From Pseudacidovorax sp. RU35E (GTDB taxonomy: Bacteria; Pseudomonadota; Gammaproteobacteria; Burkholderiales; Burkholderiaceae_C): DNA of 64,000 bases. The DNA lies in contig NZ_FTMY01000005.1 of the NCBI RefSeq assembly GCF_900156165.1, forward strand, positions 310,001 to 374,000, read 5' to 3'. Position numbers and translations under genes: made by a program. How positions within the stretch are numbered: position 1 is the stretch's first letter; the number at the start of each line of letters is the position of its first letter. Shown here piece by piece: positions 26,626-34,656 of this stretch. The notes below the pieces were generated by a model. It ran no database searches. It was not told the origin of the DNA and saw only the letters and a list, made by a program, of their open reading frames with translations.

Positions 26626-27339
26626 ATGACTACGACGAGTGAGCAGCTCCAGCAGGTTCATGCACGGATCGTGCGCGCCTGCGAGGCGAGCGGCCGCCAT
26701 CCGGGCGAGGTGCGGCTGCTGGCCGTCTCCAAGACCTTCGGCCCTGACGCCGTGCGCGACGCCTTCGCCGCGGGGCAGGGGGCGTTCGGCGAGAACTACG
26801 TGCAGGAGGGTCTCGACAAGATCGCGGCGCTGGCCGAGCTGCGCCCGCAACTGGAATGGCACTGCATCGGCCCGCTGCAGAGCAACAAGACGCGGCCCGT
26901 GGCCGAGCAGTTCGACTGGGTGCACAGCGTGGACCGGCTCAAGATCGCCCAGCGCCTGTCGCAGCAGCGCCCCGAAAGTCTTCCACCGTTGCAGGTCTGC
27001 CTGCAGGTCAACATCGACGGCGGCGCCAACAAGTCGGGCGCGACGCCAGAGGAGGCCCTGGCGCTGGCGCGCGACATGGCGGCGCTGCCGCAGCTGGTGC
27101 TGCGCGGCCTGATGGCCATCCCGGAGCCGCAGCCCGACGCCGCGGCCGAGCGGGCCGTCTTCATGCGGGTGGCCGAGCTGGCCGCCCGCCTGCGCGATGC
27201 GCTGGGGCTGCCGCTGGACACGCTTTCGATGGGCATGAGCGCCGACCTGGAGTCGGCCATCGCCGCCGGCAGCACGATGGTGCGGGTTGGCACGGCCATC
27301 TTCGGCGGCCGGCCCCGTGCCCTTGCCGCTCGCGCATAA
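26626..27339 (+). CDS. yggS: PLP homeostasis protein YggS/PROSC
   Basis: This 237-residue pyridoxal-phosphate-binding protein has a single TIM-barrel domain like the N-terminal part of alanine racemase. The PLP lysine is in RLLAVSKTFGPDAV. Other family marks are GENYVQEGLDKIAALAELRP, LEWHCIGPLQSNKTRPVAEQ, QVNIDGGANKSG and LDTLSMGMSADLESAIAAGS. It buffers free PLP and influences amino-acid pools. In many Gram-negatives it sits beside pilT, as here, divergently. Confidence 0.95.
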   Translation: MTTTSEQLQQVHARIVRACEASGRHPGEVRLLAVSKTFGPDAVRDAFAAGQGAFGENYVQEGLDKIAALAELRPQLEWHCIGPLQSNKTRPVAEQFDWVHSVDRLKIAQRLSQQRPESLPPLQVCLQVNIDGGANKSGATPEEALALARDMAALPQLVLRGLMAIPEPQPDAAAERAVFMRVAELAARLRDALGLPLDTLSMGMSADLESAIAAGSTMVRVGTAIFGGRPRALAARA

Positions 27340-27426
27340 GGTCCGCCGCCGGCTGCATGGCCCCTGGCGCGGCGCGGTCGGGCGGCCTATCGTCGCGGCC
27401 ATCCGCACCACCGAGGCCTTTTCACC

Positions 27427-28707
27427 ATGCAGCAGTCCAGCGAACTCTCGTACGTCCACCCGTCCTCCACCAGCCCCTGGGGCACCTACCTGTCGCAGGT
27501 CGACCGCGTGGTGCCCTACCTGGGCCACCTGGGCCGCTGGGCCGAGACACTCAAGCGCCCCAAGCGCGCGCTGATCGTGGACGTGCCGATCGAGATGGAC
27601 GACGGCACCATCGCCCACTTCGAGGGCTTCCGCGTGCAGCACAACCTCTCGCGCGGGCCGGGCAAGGGCGGCGTGCGCTTCCACCCCGACGTCACGCTGG
27701 AAGAGGTGATGGCCCTGTCGGCCTGGATGACCGTCAAGTGCGCCGCCGTCAACCTGCCCTACGGTGGCGCCAAGGGCGGCATCCGCGTCGATCCCAAGAA
27801 GCTGTCGCAGACGGAGCTGGAGAAGATGACGCGCCGCTACACCAGCGAGATCGGCCTCATCATCGGCCCGCATTCCGACATCCCCGCACCGGACGTCAAC
27901 ACCAACGGCCAGATCATGGCCTGGATGATGGACACCTATTCGATGAACACCGGCTCGACGGCCACCGGCGTGGTCACCGGCAAGCCGATCCACCTGGGCG
28001 GCTCCCTGGGCCGGGTCAAGGCGACGGGCCGGGGCGTATTCGTCACCGGCCGCGAGGCCGCGCGCCGCCTGGGCCTGCCGCTGCAGGGCGCCCGGGTCAC
28101 GGTGCAGGGCTTCGGCAATGTGGGCTCGGTGGCGGCCGAGCTCTTCGCGGAGGCCGGGGCCAAGGTGGTGGCCGTGCAGGACCACACCGGCACCCTGGTC
28201 AACGAAGGTGGCTTCGACATGCCGGCGCTGATGGCCCATTCGCGCCGCACCGGCGGCATCGCGGAATTCGGCGCCGGTGAGCAGGTGGACAACGAGGCCT
28301 TCTGGGACGTGCCCACCGACATCCTGATCCCGGCCGCGCTGGAGGGCCAGATCACCGCCGACCGCGCCCGCCGCATCACCGCCCGCCTGGTGCTCGAGGG
28401 CGCCAACGGCCCCACCGTGCCGCAGGCCGACGACATCCTGGCCGAACGTGGGGTGCTGGTGGTGCCCGACGTGATCTGCAATGCCGGCGGCGTGACGGTG
28501 TCGTACTTCGAATGGGTGCAGGACTTCTCCAGCTTCTTCTGGACCGAGGACGAGATCAACCAGCGCCTGGACCGCATCATGGTGGGCGCGCTCGAGCACA
28601 TCTGGAACAAGGCGGACGAGCACCACATCACGCTGCGCACGGCCACGTTCGCAGTCGCGTGCGAGCGCATCCTCGCCGCGCGCCAGGAGCGCGGTTTGTA
28701 TCCCTGA
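27427..28707 (+). CDS. gdhA: Glutamate dehydrogenase (Glu/Leu/Phe/Val family)
   Basis: A 426-residue hexameric enzyme that interconverts glutamate and 2-oxoglutarate plus ammonium. The substrate-binding Lys residues are in [20 protein letters not shown] and [20 protein letters not shown]. The nucleotide domain has [20 protein letters not shown]. The length and sequence fit the NAD-linked, catabolic-type GdhA/RocG group (about 420-430 residues) and not the 450-residue NADP-type; cofactor choice is inferred. It is a single gene 88 bp after yggS. With the arginase at 30 kb it could serve nitrogen release from amino acids. Confidence 0.94.
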   Translation: MQQSSELSYVHPSSTSPWGTYLSQVDRVVPYLGHLGRWAETLKRPKRALIVDVPIEMDDGTIAHFEGFRVQHNLSRGPGKGGVRFHPDVTLEEVMALSAWMTVKCAAVNLPYGGAKGGIRVDPKKLSQTELEKMTRRYTSEIGLIIGPHSDIPAPDVNTNGQIMAWMMDTYSMNTGSTATGVVTGKPIHLGGSLGRVKATGRGVFVTGREAARRLGLPLQGARVTVQGFGNVGSVAAELFAEAGAKVVAVQDHTGTLVNEGGFDMPALMAHSRRTGGIAEFGAGEQVDNEAFWDVPTDILIPAALEGQITADRARRITARLVLEGANGPTVPQADDILAERGVLVVPDVICNAGGVTVSYFEWVQDFSSFFWTEDEINQRLDRIMVGALEHIWNKADEHHITLRTATFAVACERILAARQERGLYP

Positions 28708-28776
28708 GCGGGAACCGTCTTTGCGCCGCCGCGTCCAAGCCACGCCCCAGCCGTCGGCGCGGGCGACACTTGCGGG

Positions 28777-29400
28777 ATGACGACGATGCGAATGCGAGCG
28801 AGGCGCGGCTGGGGCGCCGTGGGAATGGTGGTGCTGGCGGCAGTGCTGGCCGGCTGCGGCAGCGCGCCGAAGCTCGGAACCGCGAAGGGGCTGGAGACCG
28901 AGTCCTTCGATGCGACCAACACCCACACCCGCATCTATGACGCGACGGTGGCCCAGACCTGCGAAGCGGCGCGCCGCGCGCTGCTGAGCCAGGGGTACAT
29001 GATCACGGCCGCCACGGCCGAACAGGTGACGGGGCGCAAGAGCTTCCAGCCTGAGGGCGAGGTGCATGTGGAGGTCGAGTTCCGCGTGGTCTGCGCCCAG
29101 GAGCAGGGCGACGAGGGCAGGCCCGCCGCCATTGCCTTCGCCACGGCGGTGCAGGACCGCTACGGCCTCAAGAAGGTCAACAATTCGGCCAGCGTGGGCG
29201 TCGGCGCCTTCGGCTCGCTGTCGCTGCCTTTCAGCTCCAGCAATGACGCGATGGTCAAGGTGGCGAGCCAGACCCTGACGGATGATCGCTTCTATGAAGG
29301 CTTCTATGCGCTGCTGGAGCGCTATCTGGCGAGGGCCGAACCGGCCGTGGCCACCCCGGTCACCGAAGGTTCCGCGAGGCCGATGCCGTCGGTCCGCTAG
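28777..29400 (+). CDS. DUF2242-type lipoprotein
   Basis: The 207-residue protein has a signal peptide ending in lipobox LAGC. The mature part contains YDATVAQTCEAARRALLSQG and VEVEFRVVCAQEQGDEGRPA, which I associate with DUF2242 proteins of Burkholderiales. LKKVNNSASVGVGAFGSLSL and the FYEGFYALLERYL end are also family-like. Function unknown; presumed periplasmic-facing lipoprotein. Its last 41 bases overlap the convergent response-regulator gene. Confidence 0.8.
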   Translation: MTTMRMRARRGWGAVGMVVLAAVLAGCGSAPKLGTAKGLETESFDATNTHTRIYDATVAQTCEAARRALLSQGYMITAATAEQVTGRKSFQPEGEVHVEVEFRVVCAQEQGDEGRPAAIAFATAVQDRYGLKKVNNSASVGVGAFGSLSLPFSSSNDAMVKVASQTLTDDRFYEGFYALLERYLARAEPAVATPVTEGSARPMPSVR

Positions 29401-29761
29401 CCGGAGTGGCCAGTGCGTCGGTGAGCGCGTCCAGCCCGAAGGGCTTGCGCAGCCATTGCGTGCCGGGCGGCAATTCGCGCGGTGGCGGCCGGCCGGTCGC
29501 AAAGATGATGCGCACGGGAGGCCGCACACCCAGCGCTTCGGCGAGATCCAGTCCTGAGAGCGCCGGCAGCCCCACATCGATCATCACCACGTCGAATGCG
29601 CCGTCGAGATAGCGGTCGCGCGCCGTTTCCGCGCTGCCCACCCCGGTTGCCCAATGCCCCAGCAGCTTCAGCATCTCCAGCGTGGTCTGCAGCACGTCCG
29701 GATCGTCTTCGACAACCAGGACGCGCAGGGCGGAACCGGTGGGAGGGGTGGTTTCGGACAT
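29360..29761 (-). CDS. Single-domain response regulator (CheY-like receiver)
   Basis: A 133-residue receiver domain without an output domain. The acidic pocket is VVEDDP (E18-D20), the phospho-acceptor is D62 in VVMIDVGLPALSG, and the Lys is K106 in WLRKPF. The Thr/Ser position is in IIFATGRP. The ATG at 29761 starts the domain; in-frame codons upstream are not conserved. No histidine kinase is adjacent, so its partner is unknown. The 3' end overlaps the DUF2242 gene by 41 bp in opposite orientation. Confidence 0.88.
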   Translation of the reverse strand: MSETTPPTGSALRVLVVEDDPDVLQTTLEMLKLLGHWATGVGSAETARDRYLDGAFDVVMIDVGLPALSGLDLAEALGVRPPVRIIFATGRPPPRELPPGTQWLRKPFGLDALTDALATPASGPTASASRNLR

Positions 29762-29876
29762 GGATGGAGACGGCGCGGCAGCGGTTGGACGCACTATCGG
29801 CAATCCGGGGCCTTGACGGTCGCCCCGCACGCCGACGATCGATGTAGGAGCAATCCCCTTTGTCAGCAAAGGTGAC

Positions 29877-30824
29877 TCAGCCACGGGCCAGGGTGGACTT
29901 GCCGAGCAGACTCTCGATGAGTTCCACCGCGATCTCGGCGCTGCGGTTGCGCACGTCCAGGGCGGGGTTGAGCTCCACCACATCGAGCGAAGCCAAGCGC
30001 CCGGTGTCCGCGATCATCTCCATGCACAGCTGCATCTCGCGGTAGCTGACGCCGCCGCGCACGCCGGTGCCCACGCCCGGCGCCACATCCGGGTCGAGGC
30101 AGTCGATGTCGAAGCTCACGTGCAGATGCGTGTCCTCGTCCACCCCATGCAGGGCCTCGGTCATGGCGGTGCGCATGCCATGCTCGTCGATGTGGCGCAT
30201 GTCGAACACGGTCAGGCCCAGGCGGTGGATGGCGTCGCGTTCCGGCGCGTCGACACTGCGGATGCCCACGAAGCGCAGCGCATCGGCCTGAAGCGCGTCC
30301 GGTGTGCCGCTCCAGCCGGTGAGGGCAGCCGGCCCGTGGCCCAGAAGACAGGCGACGGGCATGCCGTGCAGATTGCCGCTGGGCGAACCGGCCTCGGTGT
30401 TGACGTCGGTGTGTGCATCGAGCCAGAGCACGCGCAGCGTCTTGCCGCGGCGCCGCGCATGCCAGGCGACGGCGCTGATGGAGCCGACCGCCAGGCAATG
30501 GTCGCCGCCCATCAGCAGCGGAAGATGACCCATGCCAAGGGCGGCATCGACGGCGTCATAGACGCTTCGGTTCCACGCCACCGCTTCCTCGAGGTGGCGC
30601 AGCCCGCCCTCGGGCGCGCGCCAGGGCGTGGCGGGACCGGCCAGGTTGCCGCGGTCGACCACATTCAGGCCCATGCGCGCCACGCAGTCGGCCAGGCCCG
30701 CCACCCGCAGGGCGTCAGGGCCCATGCCACAGCCGCGCACACTGGCACCCACATCGGTGGGCGCCCCGATCAGCGCCACGGTGGCGGCGGCAGGACGGGC
30801 GCTGGGGTCGAAGCTGGCTTGCAT
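29877..30824 (-). CDS. rocF: Arginase
   Basis: The 315-residue binuclear manganese ureohydrolase converts arginine to ornithine and urea. Metal ligands are in LLMGGDHCLAVGS, VLWLDAHTDVNTE and SFDIDCLDPDVAPGVGT. The substrate loop DVNTEAGSPSGNLHGMPVAC is that of true arginases (NxxxxSPSGNxHG), as opposed to agmatinase. The N-terminus VALIGAPTDVGASVRGCGMG is also arginase-like. It is followed 69 bp upstream, in the same direction, by an amino-acid-type receptor gene, so uptake and breakdown could be linked. Confidence 0.93.
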   Translation of the reverse strand: MQASFDPSARPAAATVALIGAPTDVGASVRGCGMGPDALRVAGLADCVARMGLNVVDRGNLAGPATPWRAPEGGLRHLEEAVAWNRSVYDAVDAALGMGHLPLLMGGDHCLAVGSISAVAWHARRRGKTLRVLWLDAHTDVNTEAGSPSGNLHGMPVACLLGHGPAALTGWSGTPDALQADALRFVGIRSVDAPERDAIHRLGLTVFDMRHIDEHGMRTAMTEALHGVDEDTHLHVSFDIDCLDPDVAPGVGTGVRGGVSYREMQLCMEMIADTGRLASLDVVELNPALDVRNRSAEIAVELIESLLGKSTLARG

Positions 30825-30893
30825 CGGTCCAGTCTAGGCACGGTCGATGAAGGGCGCGTGCCAGCCGATGCCGACACCGCACGCAGCGCGGAT

Positions 30894-32159
30894 TCAGCCG
30901 CCTGGGCGAACCATCTTGCAGTCGGTGCCCTGCGCCAGTTCGTTGCCGGTGTAGACCGCCTCGGTGCGGAAGCCGTAGTTGGTGCCTTCCCAGCCGGTCT
31001 TGACCGTCTTGCCATCGACCGGGGCGATGGTGTTGACGACCTGCGGCAGCAGCAGCTGATGGTCTTCGCCGCGCATGCGCACCGGGCCGACCACCGAATC
31101 GAAGCTCAGGTCCTCCATCGCGCGCGCGACGGCGACCGTCTCGGTGCTGCCGGCCTTGTCGATGGCGGCGGCCAGCAGGCGTGGCGTCATGTCGATGCGC
31201 GGCGCCAGGAAGTCCTTGCCCATCTTCGCCTTGTAGGCCTTGGCCAGCGCATCCACGCGCGGGCTGTCGGCCTGGCCCGGGTGCCATTCGGCCACCCACG
31301 TGAGCTGGCCCAGCTTGGCCTGCGACACGGCCAGCACCGTGCCCGGCACCGAGCCGGCGCTGTGATTGAAGTAGCGCAGGTTGTAGCCGGCGTCGCCCGC
31401 GGCCTTGAGCAGCAGCGTCATGTCCTGGCCCCAGTTGCCGGAGATGACCGAGTCGGCGCCCGAGGCCTTGATGTTGGCCACGTAGGGCGCGAAGTCCTTC
31501 ACCCGGCCGATGGGATGCAGCGCCTCGCCCACGAACTGCACGTCGGGCCGGGCCAGTCCGACCAGCTGCTTGCCGTAGCTCGCCCATTGCTTGCCGTGGG
31601 CATAGTCCTGGTTGAGCAGGTAGACCTTCTTCACGTCGGGCGTCTTCTTGATGAAGTTGGCCAGGGCCTTCATCTTCATCGCGGTGTTGGCCTCGGTCTG
31701 AAAGTGCCAGAAGCTGCAGGACTTGCCGGTGAGCTCCGGGTCGATGGAGGAGTGGTTGAGGACCAGGATCTCCTTGCCCGGATTGCGCTGGTTCCACCGA
31801 TTGACGGCCTGCACCAGCGCCGTCACCACGGAGGAGCCCGAGCCGCCGGTGACGATGGCGCGCGCGCCCTGGTCGATGGCGGCCTGCAGGGCGCTCTGGC
31901 TTTCCTGCGCGGACAGCTTGCTGTCGAACTGCAGCAGCTGCAGCTTGGCCTGGCCCTTGAGCACACCGCCCTTGGCATTGATGTCGTCCACGGCGTACTG
32001 CACATGGGCCAGCATGAGCTCTCCCACGTTGGCGAAGGGCCCGGAGAGCGGGTCGATGTAGGCCAGCTTGTAGACCTTGTCGGTCTGGGCCGAGGCGCCG
32101 CCGGCGGCGGCAAGAAGCAGGGCGGTGGCCAGTGGCGCGAGCCGGGCGCGGAATGTCAT
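30894..32159 (-). CDS. Branched-chain amino acid-type ABC transporter substrate-binding protein (LivK family)
   Basis: A 421-residue periplasmic receptor with signal peptide MTFRARLAPLATALLLAAAG ending at ASA. The type I periplasmic-binding fold shows KLAYIDPLSGPFANVGELML, VDDINAKGGVLKGQAKLQLL and GSSVVTALVQAVNRW. Such proteins bind branched-chain amino acids, amides, urea or aromatic acids. No permease or ATPase is adjacent in this window. It lies 30 bp after the TetR gene and is divergent from an acyl-CoA ligase and carboxylase, suggesting that its ligand may be the acid processed by them. Confidence 0.88.
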   Translation of the reverse strand: MTFRARLAPLATALLLAAAGGASAQTDKVYKLAYIDPLSGPFANVGELMLAHVQYAVDDINAKGGVLKGQAKLQLLQFDSKLSAQESQSALQAAIDQGARAIVTGGSGSSVVTALVQAVNRWNQRNPGKEILVLNHSSIDPELTGKSCSFWHFQTEANTAMKMKALANFIKKTPDVKKVYLLNQDYAHGKQWASYGKQLVGLARPDVQFVGEALHPIGRVKDFAPYVANIKASGADSVISGNWGQDMTLLLKAAGDAGYNLRYFNHSAGSVPGTVLAVSQAKLGQLTWVAEWHPGQADSPRVDALAKAYKAKMGKDFLAPRIDMTPRLLAAAIDKAGSTETVAVARAMEDLSFDSVVGPVRMRGEDHQLLLPQVVNTIAPVDGKTVKTGWEGTNYGFRTEAVYTGNELAQGTDCKMVRPGG

Positions 32160-32189
32160 GGCGTGTCTCCGTTGTCGTTGGAATGAAGG

Positions 32190-32900
32190 TCAGGCGGAAG
32201 GAATGCGCAGGCCCACCACACGGGCAGCGAGCTGGGTGAGTTCGTCCACCATCTGCTCGGGTCCGAGCCGGCCGCCGGGCTGGTACCAGCTGTACAGAAA
32301 GCCGGGCAGGCTGCAGGCGGCCAGGGCGGTGATGCGCGTCTCGTTGAAGTCCAGGTCGCCATCGCGCCGGCCCTGCTCCAGCAGTGGCGTGAGCTTGTCG
32401 TAGAAGTGGTGGGCCAGCTTCTTCATCGCGGCGTTGTATTCGGGCCGGTAGACCTGCGGCTCGCGATAGGGAAAGAAGGCCGCCGGGTAATGCATGACCG
32501 TGGCGCGGATCAGCCGGCGCAGGCCCTCCACCACCTTCTGCGCAGCCGGGCGCGGGTCGTCGTCGGCGAAGTCCAGCGCGGTGAAGCAGTCCACCGTGGG
32601 CCGCCAGGACAGCACCTCGAAGATCTCCTGCTTGTCGCGGAAGTAGTAGTAGATGAAGGGCTTGGTCACCTGCAGCGCCTCGGCCACCTGCGCCAGCGTG
32701 GTGTTGGCATAGCCCTGCGCCGCAAAGAGCTGTGTGGCCGCCTGCAGGATGCGCTCGCGCTGAACGTCGGTGCCGGCGGTGGCCGAGCGCTGGCGCCCGT
32801 TGCCGTGCGTGCGCGCCGCGCCCTCCATGGGGGCGCGGCCGCCCGGCCCGCGAGGCGCTGCGGCTTTGGGTTTGTGCGGTGTCTCCGATGTTCTACCCAT
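32190..32900 (-). CDS. TetR-family transcriptional regulator
   Basis: A 236-residue regulator. The helix-turn-helix is in ERILQAATQLFAAQGYANTT, LAQVAEALQVTKPFIYYYFR and DKQEIFEVL. The first 45 residues are a basic, Gly/Pro/Arg-rich stretch before the domain. The ligand-binding half has AAFFPYREPQVYRPEYNAAM. The start ATG at 32900 overlaps a CTACC/GGTAG inverted repeat. It is divergent from the acyl-CoA ligase-carboxylase pair and upstream of the LivK-like gene, so it probably controls both. Confidence 0.88.
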   Translation of the reverse strand: MGRTSETPHKPKAAAPRGPGGRAPMEGAARTHGNGRQRSATAGTDVQRERILQAATQLFAAQGYANTTLAQVAEALQVTKPFIYYYFRDKQEIFEVLSWRPTVDCFTALDFADDDPRPAAQKVVEGLRRLIRATVMHYPAAFFPYREPQVYRPEYNAAMKKLAHHFYDKLTPLLEQGRRDGDLDFNETRITALAACSLPGFLYSWYQPGGRLGPEQMVDELTQLAARVVGLRIPSA

Positions 32901-32906
32901 CGGTAG
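32893..32906. promoter_or_regulatory. Candidate TetR operator overlapping the regulator start codon
   Basis: CTACCCATCGGTAG has 5-bp inverted arms, CTACC and GGTAG, around CATC. It lies in the short divergent region and covers the TetR ATG. Autoregulation through this site is a guess from position and symmetry. Confidence 0.4.
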
Positions 32907-32999
32907 GATTGTTCGTGCACCATGCATCGCATGACAAGGGTCGACGGGGTTCGATGCGCTATCGCTAACCCTGATCGGCAGACGCCACGGAGACACACC

Positions 33000-34646
33000 A
33001 TGAGCCTCGACACCCACCCCGGCACCGCGGGTGACGCGCTGCCAGAGCGCCCCCGGCAGCCGCTGCACGAGTACCTGCGCACCCATGCGCGCGAGCGCGG
33101 CGACCATGCCGCCTGCTTCTGGTACGGCCACCGCATGAGCTATGCCGAGCTCGACCGCGCGAGCGACGCCTTCGCCGTCCGGCTGCAGGCGCTGGGCGTG
33201 GCCAAGGGCGAGCCGGTGGTGCTCTTCCTCAACAACTGTCCGCAATACCTGGTGGCCCACTACGGCATCCAGAAGATCGGCGCCATCGTCTGCCCCAGCG
33301 GCCCGCTCAACAAGGCCCACGAGCTGGCCTACCAAGTGGGTGATCTCGAAGCGCGCGTCATCGTGGCGGCCGCGCCGCTGCTGCCCGTGGTTCAGCAGGT
33401 GCAGGCCGAGGCGGCGCACCTGGCCCATGTCTTCGTCGTGCACTATGCCGACCTGCTGCCGCCCGGGCCGGCGCTGGACCTGCCCGCCGAGCTGCGTGCC
33501 GCGATGCAGGCGCCGCGCAGCGTGCCCGCCGGCTGCGAGGACTTCCGCGAAGCCAGCGCGGGCGATGCGAAGCCTGCGCCCGTCGCGCTGTCGCTGGACG
33601 ACGTGGCCCTCATGACCTACACCTCGGGCACCACGGGCCTGCCCAAAGGCGCGATGCTGAGCTACGGCAATGCCCTCTTCAAGACGCGCATCGCGGCCGA
33701 CTGCAATGGTGTGCAACCCGACGACGTGCTGCTGTCGGTGGCGCCGCTGTACCACATTGCCGGCATGCTGATGGCCGTGAACGTGCCGGTGCTGGTGGGC
33801 GCCACGCAGGTGCTGCTGCACCGCTTCGACCCGCATGCGGTGCTGCAGGCCATCGACCACCACAACGTCACCTGGTGGTACAGCATCGCGCCCATGAACG
33901 TGGCCTGCATGCAGCTGGCCGATGCGCGCGACTTCGACCTGTCCAGCCTGAAGGTCAACCCGGTCACCAGCTTCGGCATCGCCTTCACCGAGCCGCTGGC
34001 GAAGCAATGGCAGGGCTTTGCGCCCAATTGCACCTCGCACGAGGCCGCCTACGGCCTGTCGGAGACCCACACCTGCGACACCTACACGCCGCGCCACGCG
34101 CCCCGCTGGGGCACGCAGGGCGTGCCCGCGCCGGGCGTGACCATCCGCATCCTCGACCCCGAGACCGGCCGCGAGCTGCCCGCCGGCGAGGTGGGCGAGA
34201 TCGTGCTGGCCAGCGAAGGCACCTTCAAGGGCTACTGGAACAAGCCCGAAGCCACCGCCGCCACGCTGCGCAACGGCTGGGTGCACACGGGCGACATGGG
34301 CAAGCTCGATGTCGACGGCTACCTCTGCTTCATCGGCCGCTTCAAGGAGATGATCAAGGTCTCCGGCTACAGCGTGTTCCCCGAGGAGGTCGAGACCATC
34401 CTCATCAAGCACCCGGCCGTGGCCCAGGCCGCGGTCATCGCCCAACCGGATGCGGAGAAGGGCGAGGTGGTCAAGGCCTTCATCGTGCGCAAGCCGGGCG
34501 CCGACACCACGCCCGAGGCCATCGCCGCCTGGGCGCGCGACAACATGGCGCCCTACAAGGTGCCGCGGCAGGTGCGCTTCATCGATGCGCTGCCAGCCAC
34601 CGGCGCGGGCAAGGTGCTGCGCCGCCTGCTCAAAGACCTGGATTGA
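33000..34646 (+). CDS. AMP-dependent acyl-CoA synthetase/ligase
   Basis: The 548-residue ANL-family enzyme activates a carboxylic acid to an acyl-AMP and then to an acyl-CoA. The P-loop is LMTYTSGTTGLPKGAMLSYG, the A5 motif AAYGLSETH, then GWVHTGDMGKLDVDGYLCFI and the hinge GRFKEMIKVSGYSVFPEEVE. The catalytic Lys is in TGAGKVLRRLLKDL. The ATG at 33000 has GGAG eight bases upstream. Its stop is 10 bp before the fused carboxylase, so the ligase product may be that enzyme's substrate. Chain length and acid type cannot be read. Confidence 0.92.
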   Translation: MSLDTHPGTAGDALPERPRQPLHEYLRTHARERGDHAACFWYGHRMSYAELDRASDAFAVRLQALGVAKGEPVVLFLNNCPQYLVAHYGIQKIGAIVCPSGPLNKAHELAYQVGDLEARVIVAAAPLLPVVQQVQAEAAHLAHVFVVHYADLLPPGPALDLPAELRAAMQAPRSVPAGCEDFREASAGDAKPAPVALSLDDVALMTYTSGTTGLPKGAMLSYGNALFKTRIAADCNGVQPDDVLLSVAPLYHIAGMLMAVNVPVLVGATQVLLHRFDPHAVLQAIDHHNVTWWYSIAPMNVACMQLADARDFDLSSLKVNPVTSFGIAFTEPLAKQWQGFAPNCTSHEAAYGLSETHTCDTYTPRHAPRWGTQGVPAPGVTIRILDPETGRELPAGEVGEIVLASEGTFKGYWNKPEATAATLRNGWVHTGDMGKLDVDGYLCFIGRFKEMIKVSGYSVFPEEVETILIKHPAVAQAAVIAQPDAEKGEVVKAFIVRKPGADTTPEAIAAWARDNMAPYKVPRQVRFIDALPATGAGKVLRRLLKDLD

Positions 34647-34656
34647 GGACCGGCAC

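Noticed and set aside
26617..29577. A continuous 986-codon leftward frame opposite yggS, gdhA and the DUF2242 gene
   Set aside because: It is antisense to three well-supported genes and has low-complexity His/Gly/Arg composition, as expected for stop-poor frames in very GC-rich DNA. No domain is recognisable.
32940..34646. Upstream start for the acyl-CoA ligase at 32922
   Set aside because: The extra 26 codons overlap the TetR operator region and have no ribosome site, while ATG 33000 has GGAG and matches family starts.
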